The position numbers were made by a program, and so were the translations under genes. Source: a virus. From it: 62,403 nt of DNA. Below the pieces are notes generated by a model. That model was not told the origin of the DNA. It searched no databases and was given only the letters and a program-made list of their open reading frames with translations. Shown here piece after piece: positions 18,154-26,583 of the stretch (its first letter is position 1; the number at the start of each line of letters is the position of its first letter). Location of the stretch: positions 1 through 62,403 of the IMG/VR virus record IMGVR_UViG_3300047195_000664; one strand, given 5' to 3'.

Positions 18154-18624
18154 TTAAACTTCCGCAAAGGCGTTCTTATTTTCCCACACTTTAATTGATA
18201 CTGTGTATCCTGGTACTATACTTCTCTTTAGTTCTGAACGTATATATTCTGCTAATATTTCTGCTGTAGTGTTTTCTATTGGTAGCATAGCGAATTCTTC
18301 TAGTACACCAATCACTTCTAAATCTCCGCATACTCTTTTTGCAGATACAGCAATACTATTATCATTATTAGCTACCACAATATTTTTATTTTTCATAGGT
18401 ATAAGTATCTTATGGTCTAACTCTTTGAGAATATTACTCAATAAACTCTTAATTTGTGAAAAGTCAACTACTATTCCATTAAAGCTTAACGAGCCTTCTA
18501 TTGTGACGTCTACATCCCAATTATGTCCGTGTAGATGTGAACACTTTTCATGCCAAGGCAAAAAATGCGTTGCACTAAAACTTTCTCCTATTCTAGATAC
18601 TTTAACTTTATCAGTTGTTCCCAT
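18154..18624 (-). CDS. queD: 6-carboxy-tetrahydropterin synthase
   Basis: 156 residues from ATG 18624; the in-frame GTG upstream is inside the GAGGTG ribosome site. The family signature is clear: FSATHFLPWHEKCSHLHGHN supplies the zinc histidines and the catalytic Cys, followed by VVDFSQIK and LDHKIL. QueD turns dihydroneopterin triphosphate into 6-carboxytetrahydropterin, the second step to preQ0. The gene follows a small helix-turn-helix-like gene and precedes the queC spacer. Confidence 0.93.
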   Translation of the reverse strand: MGTTDKVKVSRIGESFSATHFLPWHEKCSHLHGHNWDVDVTIEGSLSFNGIVVDFSQIKSLLSNILKELDHKILIPMKNKNIVVANNDNSIAVSAKRVCGDLEVIGVLEEFAMLPIENTTAEILAEYIRSELKRSIVPGYTVSIKVWENKNAFAEV

Positions 18625-18635
18625 ATCAAACACCT

Positions 18636-19148
18636 CTATACTAGACTTCTTAGTCTCCTTTTTATCTCAGCTAAATTTTCTTCTATTTCATCAATTAAAT
18701 CAGTCATGCTTTTATCATAATCTATAGATTTTCCTTTGCTCTTAGGAAGCGATTTTCGTTTGTGTATTTTTTCCTTATCTTCTATTATCTGTCGTAATGA
18801 TTTTTTATCCAATAATTTTTCTTTGGTTATTGGTCCATTATTTTCCTCTTCGTTGTTTTCTTCTGTTTCTTTTTTCATATCATCCTCCTCTTTTATTGCT
18901 TTTCCATATCCATATCTTCGGCGTAGTTTGTCTGTAGCAACATATTTTTTATGTGGTACATTTCTTGCTGTACATACACCTAATGATACTTTAATGAGAT
19001 TCGCAACATACATATTACTAAGTGTTTGGTGCACTTTTTCTATATCATCGTCATTAAGATTAAACATAGAGATAATATCGTGTTCACAATAGTAGCGGGG
19101 ACTCTTTGCGAATACTCGCTCTATTTTTGCCCTAAACTCAGTTGTCAT
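18636..19148 (-). CDS. Winged-helix-like protein with charged coiled-coil tail
   Basis: 170 residues. The stop of the upstream clamp-loader gene overlaps the start as TAATG. Residues about 1-75 look like a winged helix (CEHDIISMFNLNDDDIEKVHQTL and a following basic wing). The rest is very rich in Lys and Glu and ends with a predicted coiled coil (IDEIEENLAEIKRRL). In T4 the equivalent position after gene 62 is held by the translational repressor regA, but no sequence likeness is apparent. It may be a DNA-binding regulator. Confidence 0.6.
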   Translation of the reverse strand: MTTEFRAKIERVFAKSPRYYCEHDIISMFNLNDDDIEKVHQTLSNMYVANLIKVSLGVCTARNVPHKKYVATDKLRRRYGYGKAIKEEDDMKKETEENNEEENNGPITKEKLLDKKSLRQIIEDKEKIHKRKSLPKSKGKSIDYDKSMTDLIDEIEENLAEIKRRLRSLV

Positions 19149-19615
19149 TACCAAAACCTCTTTCCTTCAGTAGGTGCATATATTAAATCTATTCCTAGTT
19201 TTTTCGCGTATTTCTCGTCTGCTCCTACAAATTTCAGAACTTGTCTCAAGAATATCTTGTGTGCGAGCAACTTATTTAATAGTGGTGTCATCTGCTTTAG
19301 TTCATTATTTGTCCAATGATAGTATTTTTGTATATCTTCAAATAATTCCGTGTACTCAGATTTACCTTCAGTTGGCTTACGTATGTAATGAAAGTATGGT
19401 ACTTTTTGTGGTGGAATAAGAGCCATGTAAAGAAGCTCAAGCATTTTCTTATCTAACCAAAATATATATCTGTCCATCCTTTCTGCTATTTGTCTAATGT
19501 CTTTCTTAAACGAAAAACTTATGAAGCGGTTAACAAGATACGGAGACCACGAAGAATCAAGTTCGCCTTCCTTTGTGAATATTGTTTTTAGTTGAGCATA
19601 TAGTGTTTGAGTCAT
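19148..19615 (-). CDS. Clamp-loader small subunit, T4 gp62-like
   Basis: 155 residues. The pattern SPYLVNRFISF, then a long helix, then ALIPPQKVPYFHYIRK, matches the clamp-loader subunit A found next to gp44-like ATPases in many T4-related phages. The gene lies four bases after the RFC-like gene and shares its direction. With the clamp gene upstream, the order is 45-44-62 as in T4. It should form a 1:4 complex with the RFC-like ATPase. The match is by pattern and synteny, not by alignment. Confidence 0.72.
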   Translation of the reverse strand: MTQTLYAQLKTIFTKEGELDSSWSPYLVNRFISFSFKKDIRQIAERMDRYIFWLDKKMLELLYMALIPPQKVPYFHYIRKPTEGKSEYTELFEDIQKYYHWTNNELKQMTPLLNKLLAHKIFLRQVLKFVGADEKYAKKLGIDLIYAPTEGKRFW

Positions 19616-19619
19616 TTAA

Positions 19620-20525
19620 TCACTTTTTTATGAATCTTAATATGAATGCGAACAACTGTATTTCAGGGTCTGCTCCTGTTCTTATTCTATAATCTGCTTC
19701 TGCGAGCTCCCAAAATGATTCGGGATTGTACGAATCGCTATCTTTTAACATATTTTCTAATGTTCTTTTTAATAATTCAGTGGGGTCTAAACTATTTTCA
19801 ATAACAAATCTGCGGGTATCGTGTGGGTTTCCTGTTTTTAATAGGTCGTAAAATTGGTCAGCGAGTTCCGTTCTTGTTTTTACATATTGTTCGTTTATAC
19901 CTATCGATGCTAAACTTTGTAGTTCATTTATCATACTACGCATGTCTGGGTAATATATATCTATTATTTTTTTTAGCGCGGGAACCTCATACACTACGCT
20001 TTCGCTTTCGCAAATAAATTTTAAACGTTCGAGTATTTTTTCTTTAGGTAGCTCTGTAACTCTAAAAACTTTACATCTCGATAATATGGGTTCTATTATT
20101 TTTGTCTCGTCGTTTGCTGTCAATAAAAATTTACAATTAGACGAATATTTTTCCATTAAAAATCTTAGCGCGTCTTGACTTGCGGACAACATTCCATCGA
20201 ATTCATCCATTATCACTAACCTAGGTGTATCCATTTTTAGCTTTTGCGTAATAACGAAATCTTTTACTTTGTCCCTAATTGTCTCTAATTTTCTCTCGTC
20301 AGATGAATTAAGAACCATTATATCTGAGGAAGGACATTTTATTTCATTCTTTATAGCATGCGCGAAAGTTGTCTTACCTGTTCCAGGAGACCTACCAACA
20401 AATAAGAAGTGTGGCATTTCAAGCGGCTTTTTAATAAGTTCACTAAGTTCCTTTTTTATATCTTCTTGCCCTACAATTTCATTAATTGTCTTGGGCCTAT
20501 AGGTTTCGCTCCATACAAGTTTCAT
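19620..20525 (-). CDS. Replication factor C small subunit-like clamp-loader ATPase
   Basis: 301 residues. AAA+ motifs: GRSPGTGKTT (Walker A), LVIMDEFDGM (Walker B, DEFD instead of the usual DEAD), LLTANDETKI (sensor 1) and PILSRCKVF (the SRC arginine finger of RFC). The N-terminal WSETYRPKTINEIVGQ is the RFC box. The protein should open the PCNA-like clamp with ATP. The start overlaps the clamp gene by four bases (ATGA). Confidence 0.93.
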   Translation of the reverse strand: MKLVWSETYRPKTINEIVGQEDIKKELSELIKKPLEMPHFLFVGRSPGTGKTTFAHAIKNEIKCPSSDIMVLNSSDERKLETIRDKVKDFVITQKLKMDTPRLVIMDEFDGMLSASQDALRFLMEKYSSNCKFLLTANDETKIIEPILSRCKVFRVTELPKEKILERLKFICESESVVYEVPALKKIIDIYYPDMRSMINELQSLASIGINEQYVKTRTELADQFYDLLKTGNPHDTRRFVIENSLDPTELLKRTLENMLKDSDSYNPESFWELAEADYRIRTGADPEIQLFAFILRFIKK

Positions 20526-21259
20526 TCTTCCTCATCTCCTCCTTCTTTCCTTATCATAACATAATATTCCGTATAAATTATTTTGTCTCCCTTTTCTGTA
20601 ATCTTCATTGGTAAATCCTCTCCTAAATGCATTAAAATAAAATCATCTGTTAGCGCTTTTATAATATGTCTAAAATAATCTGCGCCAACAAATATACTTA
20701 CATCATTAAACTCTCCTTGGTCATCTTTTATTGCGACTGTTTTTGTTATTGTATCTGTATCTCCAGATGTAAATGATAACATTTTATCTTTTAGTTCTAT
20801 TTTTATAGCTGATGATTCTTCTTTAAATAATCTACTATCTGCGGCGACTTCTTTTAAATCATCAACTTTAACCAAAATATATGTGTTGTATTTTGGTTCT
20901 TCAGACATTTTAGCAGCCTCTATAAATCCTTTCTCAGCTAACATAAACTTAGCTTTTTTTCCTTCTTCAGAAAGAGTCATAACATTATCAATCACATCTA
21001 AGGTAATTTCGCTCTTAAACTTATCAACAACTCCTCTTATAAATTCTAATTTTTTTACTCCTATTTCACCTATAGCTTTATAGTTGCTAAACATACTACT
21101 GCTAAGCTTAGAACAAACAAAACACACCATTCCGCCTGGCATCATTGCACTACATTCTACTTCGTTAGCGCGAAAATTTAATATTACGCTGTCATATATA
21201 GTATTGTCGAGAGCGATTTTATCCAAGAAATCTAATAACTTCTTTTTCATTATTTGCAT
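20522..21259 (-). CDS. PCNA-like sliding clamp
   Basis: 245 residues, the usual length of a two-domain PCNA monomer. The fold pattern is readable: an N-terminal helix with VILNFRANEVECSAM, a middle linker, a second half with KIELKDKMLSFTSG, and the C-terminal DFILMHLGEDLPMKI and TEYYVMIRKE strands that match PCNA. Sequence similarity to cellular clamps is low, as for other viral clamps. It tethers PolB and other partners to DNA. A nested stem-loop lies in the 84-base spacer upstream. Confidence 0.8.
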   Translation of the reverse strand: MQIMKKKLLDFLDKIALDNTIYDSVILNFRANEVECSAMMPGGMVCFVCSKLSSSMFSNYKAIGEIGVKKLEFIRGVVDKFKSEITLDVIDNVMTLSEEGKKAKFMLAEKGFIEAAKMSEEPKYNTYILVKVDDLKEVAADSRLFKEESSAIKIELKDKMLSFTSGDTDTITKTVAIKDDQGEFNDVSIFVGADYFRHIIKALTDDFILMHLGEDLPMKITEKGDKIIYTEYYVMIRKEGGDEEE

Positions 21260-21274
21260 ACTATTCCCTCTGTG

Positions 21275-21346
21275 TAGTCATTACTAATTCTCGACCTACA
21301 AGTCTTCACGAGGAAGACTGTATAAGAAGAGAACTTTTAGTGACTA
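21275..21346 (-). promoter_or_regulatory. Concentric three-part stem-loop between Sak4-like and clamp genes
   Basis: Three inverted pairs share one centre (about 21310): TAGTCA/TGACTA outermost, TTCTC/GAGAA next, and AGTCTTC/GAAGACT innermost with a five-base loop. The outer arm includes the upstream stop codon and the structure ends 16 bases before the clamp start. It may be a translation operator, RNA processing site or attenuator. Confidence 0.5.
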
Positions 21347-22207
21347 TTTGAGACCATCGAATAAATTCTTTATATCCCAAACTGCCTTCCCATTATTAAC
21401 TGTTGCAAAAACAGTTTCTGTTCCTTCTTTCGCCAAACTATACTTAGACTTATCAATAATGGCAGTAAATGTAGTTAATTTTCCATCTGCCGATTGTGTT
21501 TTTTTACAAATTATTCTTTGATATATTAGTTGATTTATCTTTTGTTTTACTGCAGGGTCTTTTATTGCTGGATTTTTTGTTCCTTGTAAAATTAAATCTT
21601 CGTGCCCAATATAAAACTTGTCTATTGGGGTAAGTTTCATTTGCTCGAATATTTCTGTCATTGTTTTTGCACGATTAATCCAATACCTTAATTGAACCCC
21701 ACCATCTGCTGTTAGATTTTTATCTATTCTCATAGTGTATTCTGCATATTTTAGAAGGGTTGATATTCCATCTAATACTATCGCAGAAAACTCGTTGCTG
21801 TGGTCGTTCACATACTTTATTATTGCTTTGACTTTCGAAATAGTTTTTGGATAATCTATTATAACGTCTTTCGCTGTCATTTCTACTTCAAGTGGATTTA
21901 TTACTATTATATTCTTTTTGTCCTTGAAAAAACTATTTTTTAATGGAGTATCACCGCCATCCACGTCTATAAAGACACTATTTTTCGTTTGTTTACTACA
22001 ATAGTCCATTACTATTCCTGATTTACCTGTTCCATCCGTTCCTAATATTAAACAATTGAAACAAGGTTGTTCTACTGCGATATTTTGCGCGTCGTCAATC
22101 ATTTTTTTAATTTCTACGTCGCTAAAAAGTTTTCCTTTACTTTCGCTCTCCTTTGATGAAGTTTTTGTAACATCTTCATCATTTCCAGTTGGCCAATCAT
22201 TAGCCAT
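21344..22207 (-). CDS. RecA-like ATPase, Sak4-type
   Basis: 287 residues. Walker A is LGTDGTGKSG (about residue 58), followed by FIDVDGGDTPL and a Walker B-like AIVLDGISTLL. The size, single RecA-like core and acidic N-terminus fit the AAA_24/Sak4 group of phage annealing ATPases. These load on single-stranded DNA together with an SSB. The RPA-like gene two positions upstream is the expected partner. Role: strand annealing or exchange in viral recombination. Confidence 0.75.
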   Translation of the reverse strand: MANDWPTGNDEDVTKTSSKESESKGKLFSDVEIKKMIDDAQNIAVEQPCFNCLILGTDGTGKSGIVMDYCSKQTKNSVFIDVDGGDTPLKNSFFKDKKNIIVINPLEVEMTAKDVIIDYPKTISKVKAIIKYVNDHSNEFSAIVLDGISTLLKYAEYTMRIDKNLTADGGVQLRYWINRAKTMTEIFEQMKLTPIDKFYIGHEDLILQGTKNPAIKDPAVKQKINQLIYQRIICKKTQSADGKLTTFTAIIDKSKYSLAKEGTETVFATVNNGKAVWDIKNLFDGLK

Positions 22208-22474
22208 TTATTCCACCTCCTTCATTTCCTTCAACTCTACTTCTCTTTCTATTTTATTGTTTACATATACTGTTTCGTCTTTCTTAATTACTTTTACTAT
22301 CCATTCACGAACAACAGTAGTTTTCTCTATTTTAAACCCCCATTTTCTCGCGTGATGCTCAATAGTTGAATAGCTCAACCCTGTTAACTTGTGAGCATCA
22401 ACTAAGGGAACTCCAGTCCTCCTTCTATTAAGGAGGCTTTTTAGCTCAGCAAGTTTTCCAGGGTCGGCTACCAT
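22208..22474 (-). CDS. Small helix-turn-helix protein
   Basis: 88 residues. Residues 20-48 (VPLVDAHKLTGLSYSTIEHHARKW, whose core is KLTGLSYSTIEHH) form a clear helix-turn-helix with a long recognition helix; the C-terminus is charged. The start overlaps the SSB-like stop by seven bases and the stop touches the Sak4-like start, so it is one operon. It may regulate this operon or aid DNA loading. Confidence 0.65.
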   Translation of the reverse strand: MVADPGKLAELKSLLNRRRTGVPLVDAHKLTGLSYSTIEHHARKWGFKIEKTTVVREWIVKVIKKDETVYVNNKIEREVELKEMKEVE

Positions 22475-23523
22475 TTATGAACTACCTCTTCTTCAGATAT
22501 TTCGGGTTTATTTGATGGCACTGAGTTTCTAAAAATTTTGGGTGTATAAATACCCAATACATTTATATTTTTACCTCTGTCTGTTATGTTAGGTTGTCCT
22601 ACAACATATATTTCGCTTCTTTCAGGAAAATCAATTTTAATGTGGTCTGAAACAAAACAAGTCATTGGAGGTACTATATTACCTTGCGCGTCTACAAACT
22701 CTACTGTTTCGTCTTCTATTCTAATAATTTGTGAACCTGTTGACGCCATCATTGGAACAATTTCCGTTACTAGTGCTTTTATTATTGCAAATCTCTCAAA
22801 TTCTTGGTGTTGCTGAACAAAGGTGTCTATTTGGCTTAAGGTTATTATATGGTTCTTGAATAGTTTTATGTATAAACCTTTTATTTGTTCGTCATTTAGC
22901 TCTTCGCCGATTGTGTTGATTTGTAGTTTTCCTGCGTCATTAAATCTAACTAGTTCCGATGTTGACGACTCTAATTTTAGCGCTGGGAAGTTTACTTGTA
23001 TATTTGTTGGTATAATTACCTTTGTGTTCTCTCCTCTCACACGAAAATACATAGGTATCCATTCTTCAGTTTCATTTTCTTGCTTTACTTTTACAGCACC
23101 CACAACCAATCTTTGGATATCATTTTTAGGCATTGGTTTTCCTAGTTTTTTCTTAGCCCACTCAGGCATTTTTTCTAGTTCTTTTTCAGTAGCAAAAAAC
23201 AAAGGCTCTCCGTTCACATCGGTTATTTTTTGTCTAATAGCAGAATCTCTATCTTTTTTAAAGAGTTCCATTGCCGCCCTACGTTTAGCAGCAATCAAAT
23301 CCATAGGTGAGTTTGCACCAATAAATATACCTTCGTATATTGCTCCCCTACTTGATAACTCCTTTCTATACATAGCTGTTAATCTATTTGTTGCTATTGC
23401 TTTTCGTGTTTCCTCTGGTATATTTTTGTCTAATGATTCAAACTCCTTATTGAGTTCAATTTTTAGTTCTTCTTCTGTTTTACCAGTTTTATTTGAAATC
23501 GCCTGTAAAATATTCGTTTGCAT
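22468..23523 (-). CDS. RPA-like single-stranded DNA-binding protein
   Basis: 351 residues from ATG 23523 (the GTG nine bases upstream is in the ribosome site). An N-terminal helical section precedes a region with YEGIFIGANSPMDL and then beta-rich segments suited to OB folds. A late segment EIYVVGQPNITDRGKN matches the second OB-fold end seen in archaeal RPA-like proteins. The position beside Sak4, clamp and loader genes supports a replication SSB. No zinc finger was seen. Confidence 0.6.
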   Translation of the reverse strand: MQTNILQAISNKTGKTEEELKIELNKEFESLDKNIPEETRKAIATNRLTAMYRKELSSRGAIYEGIFIGANSPMDLIAAKRRAAMELFKKDRDSAIRQKITDVNGEPLFFATEKELEKMPEWAKKKLGKPMPKNDIQRLVVGAVKVKQENETEEWIPMYFRVRGENTKVIIPTNIQVNFPALKLESSTSELVRFNDAGKLQINTIGEELNDEQIKGLYIKLFKNHIITLSQIDTFVQQHQEFERFAIIKALVTEIVPMMASTGSQIIRIEDETVEFVDAQGNIVPPMTCFVSDHIKIDFPERSEIYVVGQPNITDRGKNINVLGIYTPKIFRNSVPSNKPEISEEEVVHKW

Positions 23524-23532
23524 TTTTTTCAC

Positions 23533-23616
23533 CTACTCTCCCTCTTCGGATTCTTCATCTTCTTCGACAGCAAACTCATCATCGTCTTCTTCATCTTGAT
23601 ATTTAAATTGGTCCAT
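23533..23616 (-). CDS. Very short acidic peptide
   Basis: 27 codons from ATG 23616 behind GGAGGCGG. More than half of the residues are Glu or Asp (for example QDEEDDDEFAVEEDEE). It overlaps the upstream gene end and stops just before the SSB-like start. It may be a real acidic peptide or a translational leader for the SSB-like gene. Confidence 0.4.
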   Translation of the reverse strand: MDQFKYQDEEDDDEFAVEEDEESEEGE

Positions 23617-23830
23617 TTGAAACCGCCTCCACTTCCATTTTAGATTTAGCCGCCTCGGCTAATACGCTCTCTTTTGTAGTTATAGCGTCTTTTTTTCTTC
23701 TGATAGTAAGAACTGTTCCACTATCTTTAACTTCAAAATGTTCAGAAAGAACATCTATTACTTCTTTCCATATTTTTTGGTTACCAGCACTTCTTGATTT
23801 ATATATCATTAGGTAATCTTTTTCCGCCAT
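23603..23830 (-). CDS. Hypothetical small basic protein
   Basis: 75 residues from ATG 23830, following GGTGTTTAAT. The sequence is mixed alpha/beta with KIWKEVIDVLSEHFEV then a beta pair VKDSGTVLTIRRKK. No family recognised. It lies in the replication run upstream of the SSB-like gene. Confidence 0.55.
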   Translation of the reverse strand: MAEKDYLMIYKSRSAGNQKIWKEVIDVLSEHFEVKDSGTVLTIRRKKDAITTKESVLAEAAKSKMEVEAVSNGPI

Positions 23831-23839
23831 ATTAAACAC

Positions 23840-24016
23840 CTACTCTACTTCTTCAACAGTTACTTTGACTTTTTTAATATCGCTGTCTCCGGTAAACCAT
23901 TTTTGGAGATATATTGACCCCATTACTGGAGGTTTTCCTTCACCCGGAACTTCCTTGAATCTAAGTGTATTCTTAGTGTCCTTATCCTTTTCAAAAACTA
24001 CTTCAAGCTTTTTCAT
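23840..24016 (-). CDS. Small conserved-looking phage-type protein
   Basis: 58 residues, ATG 24016, overlapping the upstream stop by a few bases. The body reads KLEVVFEKDKDTKNTLRF, then VMGSIYLQKWF, a beta-rich pattern I associate with short proteins of unknown function that occur beside replication genes in many tailed phages. It ends ten bases before the next gene's start. Function unknown. Confidence 0.65.
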   Translation of the reverse strand: MKKLEVVFEKDKDTKNTLRFKEVPGEGKPPVMGSIYLQKWFTGDSDIKKVKVTVEEVE

Positions 24017-24017
24017 T

Positions 24018-24389
24018 TTAGCTCACCTCGCCTTTTATAAGCGTCACCATACTTCGTGCCGCTCTAAACTTATTATTATAATAATCTAAGTCTGTCTTAT
24101 TTTGAATCTGTTGCTTCTTTAAGTCAAGAATTGACGTCATAATTTTAATATACTCTTCGTTATGAGATAATGTCTCTGAAACAGCTGCTCTTCTTGAGTC
24201 TTCGTTTGTATACATCTTTTTACCACTGTCATCGTGTTCATTTATCACTATTGATGTAGTACTTAGTTCTATTGATACTCGAAGTTGTTCAAGAGCTTCT
24301 AATCCGAGTGCCGTTGTAAAAGTAGCGATTTCAGCCTCTTTTATTTTATTTGGCAACTCCTTCAAATCCTTTAGAATTTCTTCCTCCAT
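24018..24389 (-). CDS. Coiled-coil protein of phage type
   Basis: 123 residues, ATG 24389; the GTG upstream belongs to GAGGTG. Nearly all helical: residues 1-55 and 75-120 look like two long helices separated by a short acidic loop (NEHDDSGKKMY). The final part DLDYYNNKFRAARSM has been seen in short phage proteins next to recombination genes, from memory only. It begins the operon that leads to SSB and Sak4; an AT-rich promoter-like stretch lies just upstream (24410-24455). Confidence 0.55.
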   Translation of the reverse strand: MEEEILKDLKELPNKIKEAEIATFTTALGLEALEQLRVSIELSTTSIVINEHDDSGKKMYTNEDSRRAAVSETLSHNEEYIKIMTSILDLKKQQIQNKTDLDYYNNKFRAARSMVTLIKGEVS

Positions 24390-24462
24390 TTTATCCACCT
24401 CTTCCTTTTATGTAGCGATTAAAATTTAAATTTAAATTTCCCCCTGCTTGTTTAAATACTTT

Positions 24463-26070
24463 TTAATGTTGTAAGATATATTTTTGAAGATATGTGTTCA
24501 AAGCGCGATGTAAATCAAATACCTCACCGAGTTTCTCTTTGGCTTTCATGGTCTCAAAAATATATTGTTCAAACCCATTTGCTACCATATTAAATACTTT
24601 TAGTTGCTCTTTTGAAGTTACCCTGTAACATCTATCAATACGTTGGCTCAAGCGCGCCGGATTCCAAGTCATATCAAAATTGATAATTGTCGACACAAAT
24701 GGCATATCGACACCATAATTAAACGCGTCTGTTGCTACCAAAAACTTAAATTCGTCTCTGAATTTCGTAATAATTTCTTCTTTATTTTTAGTTTTTCCCG
24801 ACCCTATTATTACATCTTTACCAAGTTGTTGCGCGATGAAAGGTGTCATTTTTCTATATTTAGTAAAGATTACAACCTTTCCTCCATCTAATTCATCTAT
24901 GATGTGTTGCAAATCGCTTAGTTTAGCCGACTCTGACTTAGTAACTTCTATATTAACAAGACTTTTAGCATTTGAAAGTTTTATTAAATCCGTCGAATCT
25001 TCTACCATTTGTAATAATGTGAATTTTTGTATCGCTGTTCCTGTGTTATTATAATAATCTTTTTCAATTGCCTTCTCAATTTGCGCTCTTACCTCAAGCT
25101 GATATGGTGTTAAATCAATTAATCTATCATATATAACTTTTGGCGGGAAGTGTGCAACATCCTGCCTTTTGCGCCTAATTGCAATTGTTAAAAAATTCTT
25201 CATAAAGTCGTCCACATTCTTATAGTTCAATAGTATCTTAAATCCAAACTGCATTCCAAAGTTACAATATTTTGTGTAAAAGTCTGCTTTTGACATCCAA
25301 CCTGGCTGTATAATATTTCCTAACGTAAACGCATCTTCTAATTTGTTTTCTATTGGTGTACCAGTTAATCCATACAATAGACTCGGAGATAATTGTTGTA
25401 CATACTTTGTTCGTTTAGCTTTTGGATTTTTTAGGTATGTCATCTCATCCAATAATATTATTTGCCATTTTGTTAGGTTATAAATATCCCAAAAGTCCCT
25501 TAATATTTGTTCGTAATTAATAATAAATACTTGAGGCTTCTTCTCATATAGAAACTTTCTTTCTTCTGGGTACCCTTTTATTATTACCGCGTCACGGTTA
25601 AACCATTTTTTAATTTCTCGTTGCCATTGCCATTTTATTGAGGAAGGACAACATACACATACTCTCTCTACTGAACCTTGCCTTAAAAAATAATCAGCAA
25701 TCGCAAACGTCTCTAGGGTTTTGCCCAAACCACATTCATCGGTTACTAATAATTTTTTTTGCATGATTCCTCTTACAGCGCACGTAATCTGATAATCATA
25801 TAAGAAAGAGTACTTCTCTTTAATATACTTTGTCAACAATATATTCGCTTGAAGCACTTCTCTTGCTTGATTTCTAACTTCAAGAAGAACACACGAAATA
25901 TCAAAGCCCAACACTTGTAACTTGTAAAGGTTATTCGTTGTATATGGTATTTCCCAATATTTAAATAATGGATTCCACTTCCTGCCCACAATTTGTTTTA
26001 TTTCATATATTAATTGTGGGTCGTAATCAAAAGCAACAACTAGTTTATCCTCTTGTAGGTGCACGCCCAT
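24463..26070 (-). CDS. SNF2-family helicase with HARP-like N-terminus
   Basis: 535 residues. Residues 1-60 (with WNPLFKYWEIP) resemble the HARP element of annealing helicases. Then motif I DECGLGKTLE, motif Ia CPSSIKWQW, motif II LLDEMTYLKN, motif III LTGTPIEN, motif V ATDAFNYGVDMP and motif VI QRIDRCYR, all of the SNF2 branch of SF2. The motif II box is DEMT rather than DEAH, as is common in SNF2 viral members. It should translocate on duplex DNA and remodel forks or displace proteins. Confidence 0.93.
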   Translation of the reverse strand: MGVHLQEDKLVVAFDYDPQLIYEIKQIVGRKWNPLFKYWEIPYTTNNLYKLQVLGFDISCVLLEVRNQAREVLQANILLTKYIKEKYSFLYDYQITCAVRGIMQKKLLVTDECGLGKTLETFAIADYFLRQGSVERVCVCCPSSIKWQWQREIKKWFNRDAVIIKGYPEERKFLYEKKPQVFIINYEQILRDFWDIYNLTKWQIILLDEMTYLKNPKAKRTKYVQQLSPSLLYGLTGTPIENKLEDAFTLGNIIQPGWMSKADFYTKYCNFGMQFGFKILLNYKNVDDFMKNFLTIAIRRKRQDVAHFPPKVIYDRLIDLTPYQLEVRAQIEKAIEKDYYNNTGTAIQKFTLLQMVEDSTDLIKLSNAKSLVNIEVTKSESAKLSDLQHIIDELDGGKVVIFTKYRKMTPFIAQQLGKDVIIGSGKTKNKEEIITKFRDEFKFLVATDAFNYGVDMPFVSTIINFDMTWNPARLSQRIDRCYRVTSKEQLKVFNMVANGFEQYIFETMKAKEKLGEVFDLHRALNTYLQKYILQH

Positions 26071-26071
26071 T

Positions 26072-26455
26072 TTATCTCCTCTTTACACCAACCAAAGCTT
26101 CAAAGAAACTTCCTTTAGACTCTTTTACTTTTCTTGCTGTGGGCAATAAGTTTTTTTGTTTTCTGTGTATGTGTTCTTTTGGTTTTCTTTTAAGCACCAA
26201 GTTCCTCTTACATCTTGGACAAACTATTCCGCCTGCCTTGTTAAGTGGCATTATGGTAGCAATTTGCGCGTGTAATGACGCTGGCGAACAAAGCTTCTCA
26301 AAAACAATCATTACCTCAGGGGATAATGTCTTTTTATTATCTAGAACACAGGTTTTTAGTTCGTCTATTGCCCATTTTAATTCACGAACTTCTCGTCTTA
26401 GCTCTTGTGGCTTGGGAGGAGCTTCAATTTCTCCTACAACTCCTTTAAATTCCAT
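26072..26455 (-). CDS. Zinc-ribbon protein with basic tail
   Basis: 127 residues. A helical N-terminal half with coiled-coil character (ELRREVRELKWAIDEL) is followed by CPRCKRNLVLKRK, a short two-cysteine knuckle, and a strongly basic tail. It overlaps nothing and ends one base before the helicase start. It may bind nucleic acid as a partner of the helicase. Confidence 0.6.
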   Translation of the reverse strand: MEFKGVVGEIEAPPKPQELRREVRELKWAIDELKTCVLDNKKTLSPEVMIVFEKLCSPASLHAQIATIMPLNKAGGIVCPRCKRNLVLKRKPKEHIHRKQKNLLPTARKVKESKGSFFEALVGVKRR

Positions 26456-26473
26456 ATATCCTTACCTCCTTTT

Positions 26474-26581
26474 TTATTTCGTCTTTTTGTGTATTTTACA
26501 ATTGGGATTGGTATCTTTTATTAAACGGTCTCTTGTAAAGCCAATCCTTCTACATCCACATGGTAATTTTATATTGTGCAC
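26474..26581 (-). CDS. Tiny cysteine-containing peptide
   Basis: 35 codons from GTG 26581, which follows GAGGTG at seven bases. Residues include LPCGCRRIGF and a later NCKIH, giving C-x-C and C-x2-H pairs fit for zinc. It fills the gap between queE and the zinc-ribbon gene. Real but unnamed, or a leader peptide. Confidence 0.45.
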   Translation of the reverse strand: MHNIKLPCGCRRIGFTRDRLIKDTNPNCKIHKKTK

Positions 26582-26583
26582 AT

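Noticed and set aside
22823-23599. Plus-strand 258-codon frame
   Set aside because: Antisense to the RPA-like gene, Ser/Phe-rich shadow composition, no ribosome site.
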